A stretch of DNA of 64,000 bases, from positions 1-64,000 of the forward strand of contig JBBDXW010000065.1 of the NCBI GenBank assembly GCA_040902105.1, read 5' to 3'. The stretch's first letter is position 1. Each line of letters opens with the position of its first letter. Origin of the DNA: IDS-8 sp040902105 (GTDB taxonomy: Bacteria > Pseudomonadota > Gammaproteobacteria > Steroidobacterales > Woeseiaceae). The notes under the pieces were generated by a model. That model made no database searches. It saw only the letters and a program-made list of their open reading frames with translations, and was not told where the DNA came from. Position numbers and translations under genes: made by a program. Below, one piece after another: positions 46,140-55,633 of the stretch.

Positions 46140-48200
46140 ATGTATGTGTCGCGCCACTACGCGCTGATCATCGGACTGACCCTGGTCTACTTTCTCGCCG
46201 GTAGAGCCGGGCTGCACTTCTTCGGCCTCCTGCACCCGAGCGCCTCGGCCATATGGATTCCGACCGGAATCGCGATCGCCTCTTTGCTGACATTCGGCTA
46301 CCGCGTCTGGCCGGCAATCTTTACCGGTGCGTTCCTGGTCAATTTGACCACGCAAGGCTCCCTGATCACATCTACAGGCGTGGCGGCAGGCAACACTTTG
46401 GAGGGAATCGTCGCCGTTTACCTGATCGGCCGTTTTGCGGGCGGCACGGCAGTTTTTGGTCCTGCGTCCAACCTATTCAGGTTCGCGGGTGTCGCCGTGC
46501 TCGCCACGACAGTAAGCGCCACGATCGGTGTGATGAGTTTGACGCTCGGCGGCTATGCCCCTGCAGCCGACTTCGGGGCCATCTGGTTTACGTGGTGGCT
46601 TGGCGATGCAGCGGGTGCCATCGTGGTCACTCCTTTGCTCGTGCTCTGGTACGTCGACCGCCAATGGTCCTGGACCGCACGGCGCGTGATCGAGTCGGTG
46701 CTTTTGTTCGGATCGCTCGTTATCGTCGGCAGCATGACGTTCTTTCATCCGCTGCTCGCGTCTTACCCCCTCGCCTTTCTGTGCCTCGCGCCGCTCGTTT
46801 GGGCTGCGTTCCGGTTCGGGCAGCGAGAAGTGGCTACGGCCGTCGCTCTGCTAGCGCTCATCGCCAACTGGGCGACGGCTACGGGACACGGGCCTTTCGT
46901 CATGCAGTCTCCCAACGAATCGCTGCTGGTCCAGCAGGGCTTCATGACCTTTATTGCAATGACGGCGCTCTCCATGGCGGCGCTTACGGCGGAGCGGGCG
47001 GCGCTGCTGGCTCGCGAGCGAACAGCGCGCGCCGAAGCCGAGGCAGCCGGTCGCGCCAAAGATGAGTTCCTCGCCATCCTGAGCCACGAGCTGCGCAATC
47101 CCTTGAGCGCGATCAGCGCCGCCGGAGCGGTTTTGGATGGAACGGATGAGGCGGCGACAGGCCAGACGCGCCGCTGGAGGGAGATCATCCATCGACAAAC
47201 TGAACAGCTGACACGCCTGGTCGACGATTTGCTGGATATCGCGAAAGTAACTGTCGATAAAATGACTTTGGAGCGGCAGCCCATGGATCTTGCCGAGGCG
47301 GTCAAGCGTTGCCTGCGTGCGCATGCTCCGGACGGCGCCGCGCGCTTTGAGGCTCGGTATCAGCCTGCGTGGGTTTATGCTGATCCCGACCGCATCACGC
47401 AGGTCATCGACAATCTGCTCAACAACGCGGTCAAGTACACGCCGGCTACCGGCAGCATTCGCGTAAGTGTCGCGAGGGAAGCAGAGTCCGCGATCCTGCG
47501 CGTCGAGGATGCCGGAGTCGGTATTGCTCCCGAGTTCCTTCCGCGAGTGTTTGATCCGTTCCTGCAAGGCGAGCAGGAACTGGACCGTCCCATGGGTGGC
47601 CTCGGGATAGGTTTGACGTTAGTGCGACGACTGACGGAGCTGCACGGCGGATCGGTGGACGCATACAGCCCGGGGACGGGTCTAGGAAGCGCGTTTGTCG
47701 TCCGGCTGCCCCGAATCGATGCGTCGGTGCCGCTGACCGGCTATGTGGCGCCCGGCTGCGGGTCTGTGGATCGCGCCTACAAAATCCTCATCGTCGAGGA
47801 CAACTCGGACACTCGGCAGGCGCTGCGCGCGTTCCTGGAATTATCCGGATGCACCGTTCACGAGGCTGAGGATGGTTCAGGCGGCCTCGAATCCGCCCTT
47901 CGCCTTCAACTCGACTTCGTATTGCTCGACATCGGCTTGCCTCGTCTCGACGGCTACCAGGTAGCACGACGGCTCAAGGCTGCGAAACCGGCCACCCCAC
48001 TCATTGCATTGACCGGCTACGGGCGCGAGGAAGACAAGACGCGCGCCGCCGAAGCCGGGTTCGACGCGCATCTGGTAAAGCCTGTCAACATGGGGCGTCT
48101 GCTTGGGGTCATGCACGAGCTGTTCAACGAACAACAGGATTCTCACCAGGCAAACTTGAATATCAAAACGGAATTCCCCGGAAGACCAGGATGGCCTTGA
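46140..48200 (+). CDS. MASE1-domain hybrid sensor histidine kinase
   Basis: A 686-residue membrane kinase. Eight hydrophobic segments make up a MASE1 sensor (HYALIIGLTLVYFLAGRAG, WFTWWLGDAAGAIVVTPLLV). A short coiled coil leads to the kinase: H-box LSHELRNPLSAI with His316, N-box DNLLNNAVKY, and G-boxes VEDAGVGIAP and GGLGIGLTLVRRL. A response-regulator domain ends the protein, with phospho-acceptor Asp597 in LLDIGLP. ATG 46140 has an AGAAGG site; ATGs at 46059 and earlier are less likely. No partner regulator gene is adjacent, so phosphotransfer to a distant regulator or self-contained signalling is possible. Confidence 0.9.
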   Translation: MYVSRHYALIIGLTLVYFLAGRAGLHFFGLLHPSASAIWIPTGIAIASLLTFGYRVWPAIFTGAFLVNLTTQGSLITSTGVAAGNTLEGIVAVYLIGRFAGGTAVFGPASNLFRFAGVAVLATTVSATIGVMSLTLGGYAPAADFGAIWFTWWLGDAAGAIVVTPLLVLWYVDRQWSWTARRVIESVLLFGSLVIVGSMTFFHPLLASYPLAFLCLAPLVWAAFRFGQREVATAVALLALIANWATATGHGPFVMQSPNESLLVQQGFMTFIAMTALSMAALTAERAALLARERTARAEAEAAGRAKDEFLAILSHELRNPLSAISAAGAVLDGTDEAATGQTRRWREIIHRQTEQLTRLVDDLLDIAKVTVDKMTLERQPMDLAEAVKRCLRAHAPDGAARFEARYQPAWVYADPDRITQVIDNLLNNAVKYTPATGSIRVSVAREAESAILRVEDAGVGIAPEFLPRVFDPFLQGEQELDRPMGGLGIGLTLVRRLTELHGGSVDAYSPGTGLGSAFVVRLPRIDASVPLTGYVAPGCGSVDRAYKILIVEDNSDTRQALRAFLELSGCTVHEAEDGSGGLESALRLQLDFVLLDIGLPRLDGYQVARRLKAAKPATPLIALTGYGREEDKTRAAEAGFDAHLVKPVNMGRLLGVMHELFNEQQDSHQANLNIKTEFPGRPGWP

Positions 48201-48345
48201 GGCCGGGCATCGGGACGGCTGGCGGATCCTTGAATTGCTTTATCAGTCGAAGCAAAGCAAGACATATTGAAGACTTGAGCAGTTACCAGCCCAACGGCTG
48301 AGCGCGGCCATAAGCGGACCGATTCCCGAAAAGCTCTAGCCGGAT

Positions 48346-48912
48346 TCAGAGCCTTTCATGTGCCACCGTGCACAGGAGTTTTTCCAGATCTCCCCGTGGG
48401 TGATTCGGTTGTTCGCTGACCATGGAAAGGATAATCTCCCAAGGTGTTGGTGCCACTCTCATATCCGATGTCCAAACGTACTCACGAACAGCTGCATAAG
48501 CAGAATCCGAAAGGTGCGACAGCTCCAATCGAACTCTTTTGCTGAACCTTGCTGTGAACTCACGGCCGATTCGATTGATTTCCGCCGCAAGGCCAAGTCG
48601 GTTGTATTGGCTAGCTCGCTGACACAATGCCACAGCTTCGTGCTTCAGTCTTGCGTAAGCCTGGTCACGCCAGATTGCGGCACTAGCCGGCAACTCTTCG
48701 ACCAGATCGAAGTTATCTTGATCTAGTCGTCCGCCGAATCTGTAAAGAAAATCTCCGACATTTTCGACAAAAAACCGAATCTGATCATCGGAAAGCTCGA
48801 TACCATCGCGGTCTGACTCTGAAGGCAAATTAGCCCGCTCGTCCGAAATCGTCTGGCGGGAAACGAGCAGCACAACGCCAGCCAAGACCAGGATGACAGA
48901 GAGTTTTCTCAC
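48346..48912 (-). CDS. Exported helical protein, unknown function
   Basis: A 188-residue protein with a hydrophobic N terminus (VILVLAGVVLLVSR) probably acting as signal or membrane anchor. The rest is helix-rich: IELSDDQIRFFVENVGDFL, DQAYARLKHEAVALCQRAS and ISEINRIGREF-like heptads. No family is recognised. The start is GTG 48912, preceded by GGGGC; alternative starts cannot be excluded. It is convergent with the histidine kinase gene. Confidence 0.65.
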   Translation of the reverse strand: MRKLSVILVLAGVVLLVSRQTISDERANLPSESDRDGIELSDDQIRFFVENVGDFLYRFGGRLDQDNFDLVEELPASAAIWRDQAYARLKHEAVALCQRASQYNRLGLAAEINRIGREFTARFSKRVRLELSHLSDSAYAAVREYVWTSDMRVAPTPWEIILSMVSEQPNHPRGDLEKLLCTVAHERL

Positions 48913-49380
48913 AAATGCCCCACGGTCCGCTTCGGGCCCAACTGCAGCCAGTCAGTAGTCTATCACCTGGACTTCTGCGACGTGCACTGACACCTTACCC
49001 GCAACTCGGGTCGGCGCGGGGACGTTGACGCGTTCGGCCCGGCCTCCGACAGGCGCCTGAATAGTGTCCGGAATAAGCTGTCAACCATGTGACCGGAATG
49101 GACCTATAATGGACGGACTCCTCGGCCGGGATCTCGAACTTGGACCAACAGCACCATTCGGCCACGCAACTGAGCCGTTCAGGCCATCAGATGTTCTTTC
49201 GCGGCAGTCATCCTGGTTTTCCTTTCCGTCCGCCGTCACCCCAGGGGACTATGCAGTTGAAGCGCGGGGTTTCTTGCCGCGAGCGGTTGCGAGCATATCC
49301 ATGAGTGCAGGCCTGTTTATGGTGCGGAGCTGCGGTTCGTTGTAACCATTCTGACCGCTTGATTTTAGAGGAGACGCAGC
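48913..49380. other. Intergenic stretch with an IS-end remnant
   Basis: 468 bases without a supported gene. The IS481-like end at 49064-49104 is listed separately. A minus-strand piece near 49120-49180 reads like a disordered tRNA, but its arms do not pair. A ribosome-binding site GAGGAG for the next gene closes the stretch. Confidence 0.45.
49064..49104 (+). mobile_element. Decayed IS481-type right end
   Basis: 41 bases match the IS481 right end at 40761-40801 in 33 positions, same orientation, without gaps: the core TGT(T/C)A(C/A)CCATGT is followed by CCGGAA(C/T)GGACC. The adjacent upstream DNA is no longer recognisable as transposase. This suggests an older insertion of the same element type. 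Confidence 0.6.
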
Positions 49381-49773
49381 ATGGACCGATTCACCGGCGG
49401 TTGCCTGTGCGGCAACGTCCGAATTGTGGCGTCGGGACTCCCATACCGGGTCGGCCTTTGTCACTGTCTCGACTGCCGCAAGCATCATGGGGCCCTTTTT
49501 CACGCTTCCGCGGTGTTCCCTCAGGATGCGGTGACGATCGATGGCGAAACACGTGACTACGTCGGGCGGTTTTTCTGTCCCCGCTGCGGCTCCTCCGTTT
49601 TCGCACGCAGCGCAGACGAAATCGAAGTGAACGTCGGATCCCTGGATGCCCCTGACCAACTGATGCCAACCTACGAAAGCTGGATCGTCCGTCGCGAGTC
49701 CTGGTTGCCGCCGTTTCCGCTCAAGAGACGATACGACCGCGATCGTGACGCCACGGGTCGCTTTGAGGAGTAG
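49381..49773 (+). CDS. GFA-family (glutathione-dependent formaldehyde-activating-like) protein
   Basis: A 130-residue zinc protein. The pattern GGCLCGNVRI (first CxC), HCLDCRKHHG (CxxC with His), and FFCPRCGSSVFA (CxxC) is the four-knuckle zinc ribbon of the GFA/CENP-V fold. The name comes from a Paracoccus enzyme; most homologues have no proven activity with formaldehyde. A GAGGAG site precedes the ATG. It may respond to a toxic aldehyde or thiol adduct. Confidence 0.88.
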   Translation: MDRFTGGCLCGNVRIVASGLPYRVGLCHCLDCRKHHGALFHASAVFPQDAVTIDGETRDYVGRFFCPRCGSSVFARSADEIEVNVGSLDAPDQLMPTYESWIVRRESWLPPFPLKRRYDRDRDATGRFEE

Positions 49774-50200
49774 GTGTCGCACGAACGGTGCGAAGGGGCC
49801 GTTACGGGGTGACGAGAGGGTCTTAGGCGTGCAAAACCTGTGCACCGATAAGTTAAACGATACTTAAACTTCTGAACTGACGAGACGTTTTCTGGCAACC
49901 ATCTACGTTCATTGCCGGCTGTAATGACCTTGGTGGGCTTTCCAGATTGCTCTGTAGAATAATTGCGTCTATCGCGACTTTGAGAATGAATCATGTTATA
50001 CGAGAGTCTGCAACAACCAATCTCGCAGGACACGTAGGCCGTGCCGTTGCACGTAGCACTCGACAAGGAGGGTTGGAACTGATCACCTGCAATGTGACTG
50101 CCACGGCTCACGGGAAAACAGATTGTGCCGGAGCAATCATTTGCGGGCGCGAGGGAATGACAGGCTCGTCTCGGCGCAGGATCTGAAGGACGGTCGCATC
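49774..50200. other. Intergenic stretch upstream of the MFS gene
   Basis: About 430 bases. A small hairpin (TCGCAC/GTGCGA, 49777-49793) directly after the GFA gene may end its transcript. The AT-rich middle (49850-50000) could carry the promoter for the catabolic genes. A 79-codon plus-strand frame at 49947-50186 has no supporting features. Confidence 0.45.
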
Positions 50201-51514
50201 GTGGCTCAGGAAATTCCCCGCACGCCGCGGAGATTGTTCTACGGCTGGTGGATCGTCGCCGCAGCGATGGTCGGACTGTCTGCCGCCCCGTCGCAATTCG
50301 CCTTTGCAGCGCTCGGCCTGTTCATCGTACCGCTCGGCGACGAGTTCGGCTGGAATCGTGCGCAGATCAGCCTGGCGTTGACCTGCTTCACCGCCTCGCT
50401 GGCCATTTGCCTGCCGCTTGCCGGAAGGCTGGTCGATCGCTTCGGCAGTCGCCGGGTCCTGGTACCGTCCATTCTCGTCTGCGGCTTTTGCTTGGCTGCA
50501 ATTCCGATGGTGGTATCGAGCCTGTGGCATCTGTTGCTCGTGTTCACCCTGATCGGGTCGCTCGGCGCCGGGGCGAACAACCTCCCTTACATGCGCACCA
50601 TTGCCGCGTGGTTCGATCGCCGTCGCGGGCTGGCCATCGGCCTGGCCATGGCAGGCGCCGGCTTCAGCTTTGCCTACGTGCCGCCGCTCGTTCAAACGAT
50701 GATCGATGCCCTTGGGTGGCGCTCCGCCTACCTGACGCTCGCGGCAATCACGGTATGCGTGGCAGCCCCGCTGGTCGCTCTCGTATTTCGAGATACGCCG
50801 GCAGAAATGGGATTGACTGCCGATGATGCGCAAGACCACGCCGCTGAGGCCTCGATGGAGGACGCGTCGGGATTCGGCGTCGCCGAGTCGCTGCGCAGCA
50901 GGACATTCTGGATGCTCTGGGCCGTTTTCTGCCTGCTGTCCTTCAGCCTTTACGGATTGTTGCCGCATTTCGTACCGATGTTGACGGATCAGGGCATGCC
51001 AGCCGCGCAGGCAGCGCTCGCCGCTTCCACCGTCGGAATCACCGTCGTCGTCGCACGTGTCGCCATCGGTTATCTCATCGACCGCTTCTTCGCGCCCCGC
51101 GTTGCGTTGCTCTTTTTCCTCGCATCGGCGGCCGGCATCGGTCTGCTGGCCGTCAATCCTTCAGGGGGGACGGCATTTCTCGCCGCCATCCTCGTCGGCC
51201 TCAGCATCGGTGCCGAGATCGACCTGCTTGCCTACCTGACGACCCGCTATTTCGGACTCCGCAATTTCGGCGCCGTTTACGGCCTGATGTTTGCCGCTCT
51301 CCTCGTCGGCACGTCGGCCGGTCCCGTGTCATTCGGCGTCGGCTACGAGCTCACCGGCTCCTACGTGTCGATTCTTCTCGCCTGCGCCGGACTGAACATG
51401 GCCGCGCTCGTAATTGTCGCGCTTCTTCCACGCTATCCGGAATTACCGGAGGCTGCCCATGCGCCATCAGGAACCGTGATCGGTCCGCTACCAACGATCG
51501 AAGGCTCCACATGA
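50201..51514 (+). CDS. MFS transporter (OFA/monocarboxylate-type)
   Basis: A 437-residue inner-membrane carrier with twelve predicted helices. FGWNRAQISLALTCFTASLA and GRLVDRFGSRRVLV form the loop-2 motif of the major facilitator superfamily; SLGAGANNLPYMRTIAAWFD is typical of the OFA/monocarboxylate group. GTG 50201 has AAGGA ten bases upstream; an upstream frame to 50123 is less likely. It heads a run leading to a ring-hydroxylating dioxygenase, so aromatic acid uptake is a fair guess. Confidence 0.87.
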   Translation: MAQEIPRTPRRLFYGWWIVAAAMVGLSAAPSQFAFAALGLFIVPLGDEFGWNRAQISLALTCFTASLAICLPLAGRLVDRFGSRRVLVPSILVCGFCLAAIPMVVSSLWHLLLVFTLIGSLGAGANNLPYMRTIAAWFDRRRGLAIGLAMAGAGFSFAYVPPLVQTMIDALGWRSAYLTLAAITVCVAAPLVALVFRDTPAEMGLTADDAQDHAAEASMEDASGFGVAESLRSRTFWMLWAVFCLLSFSLYGLLPHFVPMLTDQGMPAAQAALAASTVGITVVVARVAIGYLIDRFFAPRVALLFFLASAAGIGLLAVNPSGGTAFLAAILVGLSIGAEIDLLAYLTTRYFGLRNFGAVYGLMFAALLVGTSAGPVSFGVGYELTGSYVSILLACAGLNMAALVIVALLPRYPELPEAAHAPSGTVIGPLPTIEGST

Positions 51515-51731
51515 AGCGCCATCATCAGCGGAACTTCAGTACTCCGTGTGTCAATCTGTTTTCCCGATTCGTCAATATTTTCCGCGTCGAGCATCGGGCA
51601 CCATGTTCTCGTCCAGAGTCACGCTCGATTCTCCATCGCCGCGATCCGATCGCGGCGATCTCTTTCCGGTCGGACCGGCCGCTGCCGCGTTCGCCGGAAG
51701 CAGACTTGGAACACTAGGGATGGAAGGGACA

Positions 51732-53012
51732 ATGCCATTTACCGACCTGGTGGCGGAGAATCGCGTACACCGCAAGGTGTACGTGTCTCCGGTCGTGCTC
51801 GATGCCGAGCGGGAGCGGATCTTCGGAGGCAGCTGGCTTTACGTCGGACACGACAGCCAGATCCCGGCAGCCGGGGATTATTTCTGCACGGAAGTTGCCG
51901 GGCGCCCCGTATTCATGATCCGCCACGGCAGCGGCGACGTGCACGTGCTGCACAACCACTGCCCTCACCGCGGTGCCTTGGTCGCAGGCGGCAGAACCGG
52001 TAACGCACGGATGCTGCGCTGCTGCTATCACGGCTGGACGTTCCAGGTCGACGGCCGGCTTCAGGCCATTCCCTGCATGGAGAGCTACGAGGGTTCCGAA
52101 GTACGGATCGGCGATCCGCGCTTCGACCTGAAGCCCCTGCGCAGCGCGGTCTACCGCGGATTCGTCTTCGCCACGCTTAACGACGACGCGCCGGCGCTCG
52201 CCGCCTGGCTCAACCAGGCCGCGGCGGTGCTGGACAACATGACCGAGCGTGCGCCCGACGGTAAGCTCGAAATCGCGGGCGGCTGTTTTCGCGCGGTACA
52301 ACGGAACAACTGGAAGGTCTATCTCGAGAACCTGCACGACGGCATGCATCCGAAGTTCGTGCATCAGTCGTCGCTGCGAGCGTCCGATCGTGTGTGCCGT
52401 GGCGAGGAACCCGACGCAGGCAGCGACGCGGCGCTCAGAATGCGCATCATCGCCGCCAACGATCAGGACTTCGAGCAGATGAATGCGCTGACCGTCGACT
52501 GTTTCGGTGCGGGACATAGCACGATGCGCGGGTTCCGGAATCCGCGCAGCGACGACCCCGTGGCAAGGGAGTATGAAGAAGCGCTCGTCGCACGGCGCGG
52601 CGCGGCGGAAGCCGACCGCATCCTGTCGCTGAACTACCACAATGCCAATATATACCCGAATCTCTCGGTGCACCCGAGCTTCATGCAGCTCCGGGTGATC
52701 TTCCCCGTTTCGGTCGACCGGACGCTCGTAGAAATTTGGACGCTGCGGCTCAAAGGCGCGGGGGATGCCTTCAACCGACGCAACATCCTGTATGCCAACA
52801 CGGTGCATTCGCCGTCGTCCATCATCAAGGTCGACGATCTGGAAGCCTACCGACGGGTACAGGCCGGCAACGCCGGGGGCACGGAATGGGTGAGTCAGCA
52901 TGCCCGCGACAGGACTGCAAGCGGCGACGCCACCGGCTCGGCTCTCAGTGAACATTACATTCGTCACCAGTACAGAGCCTGGGGGCATTACATGGAAGGG
53001 CACCGATCATGA
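51732..53012 (+). CDS. Aromatic-ring-hydroxylating dioxygenase, alpha (large) subunit
   Basis: A 426-residue Rieske oxygenase. The Rieske cluster ligands are Cys77-x-His79 and Cys97-x2-His100 (NHCPHRGAL, CCYHGW). The mononuclear iron site is Asp203-x2-His206-x4-His211 (ENLHDGMHPKFVH). Such enzymes add O2 to an aromatic ring, giving a cis-dihydrodiol or a demethylated/decarboxylated product. The start chosen (51732) follows GGAAGGG; ATG 51720 is an alternative. The next gene, the beta subunit, overlaps by four bases. No reductase or ferredoxin gene is adjacent. Substrate unknown; benzoate/anthranilate-like acids fit the context. Confidence 0.92.
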   Translation: MPFTDLVAENRVHRKVYVSPVVLDAERERIFGGSWLYVGHDSQIPAAGDYFCTEVAGRPVFMIRHGSGDVHVLHNHCPHRGALVAGGRTGNARMLRCCYHGWTFQVDGRLQAIPCMESYEGSEVRIGDPRFDLKPLRSAVYRGFVFATLNDDAPALAAWLNQAAAVLDNMTERAPDGKLEIAGGCFRAVQRNNWKVYLENLHDGMHPKFVHQSSLRASDRVCRGEEPDAGSDAALRMRIIAANDQDFEQMNALTVDCFGAGHSTMRGFRNPRSDDPVAREYEEALVARRGAAEADRILSLNYHNANIYPNLSVHPSFMQLRVIFPVSVDRTLVEIWTLRLKGAGDAFNRRNILYANTVHSPSSIIKVDDLEAYRRVQAGNAGGTEWVSQHARDRTASGDATGSALSEHYIRHQYRAWGHYMEGHRS

Positions 53013-53527
53013 TGCTGGTGCGGGACCCCAGCTTGCAGGCCGACCTGACGCCGTCGTTGCGGGAACGACTCGCACTCCTGCTGCATGACGAAAGCGAACA
53101 GCTGGACACCGGCCGATTCGATGCTTGGCTCGCGCTCTTTACACCCGACTGTGTCTACTGGATGCCGTTAAGCCCGGAGCAGCCCGATGCGCTGGACCAT
53201 GTGTCGCTTTTCTACGAGGATCGATTGGCCATGCGGCTCCGGATCGAACGGCTGCGGCATCCGCGCGCCCATTCCCTGAAGGATCTCATTCGCACGAGCC
53301 GCTGCGGCGCCACGCCGGTGGCCGAGAAGATAGACGAGTCCACAGGCGACCTGGTGATCACCCGGCGCTTCCAGATGGTCGAGTATCACCGCGACCGGAC
53401 CCGGCTGTTTGCCGGTATTTACACCTATCAGATCGCGGATTTCCGCGACGATCCTCGCATCCGGCTGAAGCGCGTCGACCTGGTCGATTCCGCCGCCCCG
53501 TTCGAGGCCATAGAAACTTTCATCTGA
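53009..53527 (+). CDS. Aromatic-ring-hydroxylating dioxygenase, beta (small) subunit
   Basis: A 172-residue SnoaL/NTF2-fold subunit that stabilises the alpha hexamer. Family marks: LLHDESEQLDTGRFDAWLAL, CVYWMPLSP and FYEDRLAMRLRIERLRHP. It starts at ATG 53009 overlapping the alpha stop in ATGATG, so it is translationally coupled. The UbiX gene follows after 185 bases. Confidence 0.92.
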   Translation: MMLVRDPSLQADLTPSLRERLALLLHDESEQLDTGRFDAWLALFTPDCVYWMPLSPEQPDALDHVSLFYEDRLAMRLRIERLRHPRAHSLKDLIRTSRCGATPVAEKIDESTGDLVITRRFQMVEYHRDRTRLFAGIYTYQIADFRDDPRIRLKRVDLVDSAAPFEAIETFI

Positions 53528-53712
53528 GCCACACATGAATTCGGCTGCCTCACGTGAAAAGAGATTGCACGGATCCGACGAAAGGATCGGTTATCTGAGA
53601 CATTGCGGGCCGCGGCAGAGGTTGAGCAACCGACGCCCGCACCCGATAATTCATCAATGATTCATCGGCAATCCGCCCCTAAAGCATCAACCGGATCCCT
53701 GCGAGGCATTCG

Positions 53713-54336
53713 ATGACCCGGTGTTACAGTGAAACGATCACGGTGGCGATGACCGGCGCCTCCGGCGCGCAGTACGGTCTGCGGCTGATCGAGTGCCTCA
53801 TCGGGGCGGGCCGGCAGATCTATTTGATGATCAGCAAACCGGCACAGATCGTCATCGCATCGGAAACATCGTTCAAACTGCCGGCCCGCAGTGCCGAGGT
53901 CGCCCGCCTGCTGGCGGATCGTTACGGCGCAGAAAGCGGTCAGATATGTGTATTCGGTGCCGAAGAATGGAGCGCGCCCGTCGCAAGCGGTTCCGGCGCG
54001 CCCCACGTCATGACTGTTTGCCCCTGTACGATGGGCACTCTTTCGAGCATTGCGGTCGGCGCCAGCAAGAACCTGATCGAGCGTGCGGCAGATGTTGTCA
54101 TCAAGGAAGGTGGCAAGCTCATACTGGTACCGCGTGAGACGCCTTTGTCCGCCATTCATCTCGAGAACATGCTGAAGCTCGCGCGACTGGGTGCCGTCGT
54201 TCTGCCGGCGAATCCCGGCTTCTACAACAATCCGGTCGGCATAGACGACCTGGTCGACTTCGTCGTCGCCCGCATCCTCGACCAGATGAACGTGGAACAC
54301 ACCCTCGTACCGGTCTGGGGCGGAGAGTCTCCCTAG
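53713..54336 (+). CDS. ubiX: UbiX-like flavin prenyltransferase
   Basis: A 207-residue flavoprotein that joins dimethylallyl phosphate to FMN, making prenylated FMN for UbiD-type decarboxylases. Family marks: AMTGASGAQYGLRLIECL (FMN-binding), CPCTMGTLSSIAVGASKNLI, LVPRETPLSAIHLENMLKL and the C-terminal FYNNPVGIDDLVDFVVARIL. The stop overlaps the stop of the opposite-strand UbiD gene by four bases, so the pair is tail-to-tail. Because it sits next to a UbiD-type gene, it probably serves catabolism rather than ubiquinone synthesis. Confidence 0.93.
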   Translation: MTRCYSETITVAMTGASGAQYGLRLIECLIGAGRQIYLMISKPAQIVIASETSFKLPARSAEVARLLADRYGAESGQICVFGAEEWSAPVASGSGAPHVMTVCPCTMGTLSSIAVGASKNLIERAADVVIKEGGKLILVPRETPLSAIHLENMLKLARLGAVVLPANPGFYNNPVGIDDLVDFVVARILDQMNVEHTLVPVWGGESP

Positions 54337-55628
54337 TTCAGGTAATCGGCAAGATCGATATCGTCCTCGCCCGGCACCTTCTTGCGCTCGAACTCTTCTG
54401 CTCGTCCCCAGGGATGGGTCGCATCGATGATCAGCCGGCCCCAGTGGTCCTGGTGGGGATCGCGGTAGAAGCCCGGAATGTCCTCGAGAATCATTGCGCG
54501 CTTGTCGGCACGGCCGCGCGTCAGGTAAGCCCACATCACGTCGTCGAGATCGTAGATGTCCACATCTTCATCAACCACGATGCAAACCTTGTTGTAGTCC
54601 AGGTGCGAACCGAGCGCAGCCAGCAATGCGTGTTTGCCGTGTCCCCTGTACTGCTTCTTGATCTTCATGATGGTGATCATGACGTTTGGCCGGCAGGACA
54701 CGTCGATGAGTCCGGGAATCTGGCGGGACACATGGCTATAGATGCGTGCGGCCGTTACCGCCTCGAGGGGACGCAAGTCTTCGGGCGATCCGCATAACAG
54801 GGCATGGTAGATGGCCTGATTGCGCCAGTTGACTTCCGACACCTCGAAAACGTGGTTGTTGCCCACCGGCACGTAGAAGCCCAGGAACTCGCCGAAGGGG
54901 CCCTCCGGCCGGCGATCGTGGGGCAGTATCCGGCCCTCTACCACGACCTCGACATCAGCGGGGACGCTCAGGTTTATGGTATTGCAGGGATACATATCGA
55001 TCGGTCGTTTGGCGATCTTCGCCGCCACATCGAGTTCGCTGACGTCCATCGGCGGAGACGAGCAGGCAGCGAGAAAAATCTCCGGCGGCGTGCCGATCAG
55101 CAGTGCCGCCTCAAGGGGCTCGTCTCGCGCCTCCGCCCTCTCCTGATATTTCGCAAGATCGTGGCTCGAGCCGAGCCTGATCCGCAATTCGTCGTCGCTG
55201 ACGACCATCGACCGGTGAAAGGACAGGTTGGGCACGCCCGAGTCGGGGTCCCTGGCAAGGAACAGCGCCGAGGTGATGTACGGTCCGGCGTCCTTGCCGT
55301 GATACGTGATCATCGGTAGATCGCTCAAGCGACCGTTGCTGCGATCGCTCGGCACAGGCACGGTCTCGAGCAACGGCCTGGACGATCCCGATCCTTCCAC
55401 CAAGTCGTTCCAGTGCCGGCAAAAGCGGTCGTACGGCGAACCGATGAGGTCACACAATCTCGAATGGCTGCCATAAAGATTGGTCGCGACGCGCATGTTC
55501 GTGTCCTGGACACGCTCGAACAACAACGCGCTTTCGCTGGTCTTCTGAAAGCATTTCGTGACCGCAGCCAGTTCATACTCGGGATTCACCTCACGGCCGA
55601 CAACGGCGATGTCACCGCGTTCCTGCAA
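54333..55628 (-). CDS. UbiD-family prenyl-FMN-dependent decarboxylase
   Basis: A 431-residue enzyme as read from TTG 55628. Family marks include VPADVEVVVEG, the Glu-Arg-Glu region RRPEGPFGEFLGFY, TAARIYSHVSRQIPG and the C-terminal VVDEDVDIYDLDDVMWAYL. It would decarboxylate an aromatic or alpha,beta-unsaturated acid. The conserved N-terminal helix RDFVRQLQERGDI begins upstream of the TTG; codons ATT 55649 or ATC 55652, directly after GGGAGAAG, fit translation better than the TTG, giving up to seven more residues. Its end overlaps UbiX by four bases. Substrate unknown; 4-hydroxybenzoate or cinnamate-like acids are candidates. Confidence 0.92.
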   Translation of the reverse strand: MQERGDIAVVGREVNPEYELAAVTKCFQKTSESALLFERVQDTNMRVATNLYGSHSRLCDLIGSPYDRFCRHWNDLVEGSGSSRPLLETVPVPSDRSNGRLSDLPMITYHGKDAGPYITSALFLARDPDSGVPNLSFHRSMVVSDDELRIRLGSSHDLAKYQERAEARDEPLEAALLIGTPPEIFLAACSSPPMDVSELDVAAKIAKRPIDMYPCNTINLSVPADVEVVVEGRILPHDRRPEGPFGEFLGFYVPVGNNHVFEVSEVNWRNQAIYHALLCGSPEDLRPLEAVTAARIYSHVSRQIPGLIDVSCRPNVMITIMKIKKQYRGHGKHALLAALGSHLDYNKVCIVVDEDVDIYDLDDVMWAYLTRGRADKRAMILEDIPGFYRDPHQDHWGRLIIDATHPWGRAEEFERKKVPGEDDIDLADYLN

Positions 55629-55633
55629 TTGCC

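Noticed and set aside
49105..49185. Possible tRNA on the minus strand (GTTCGAGATCCCGG and TGGCCGAATGG pieces)
   Set aside because: T-arm and acceptor arms do not pair and no anticodon arm is present.
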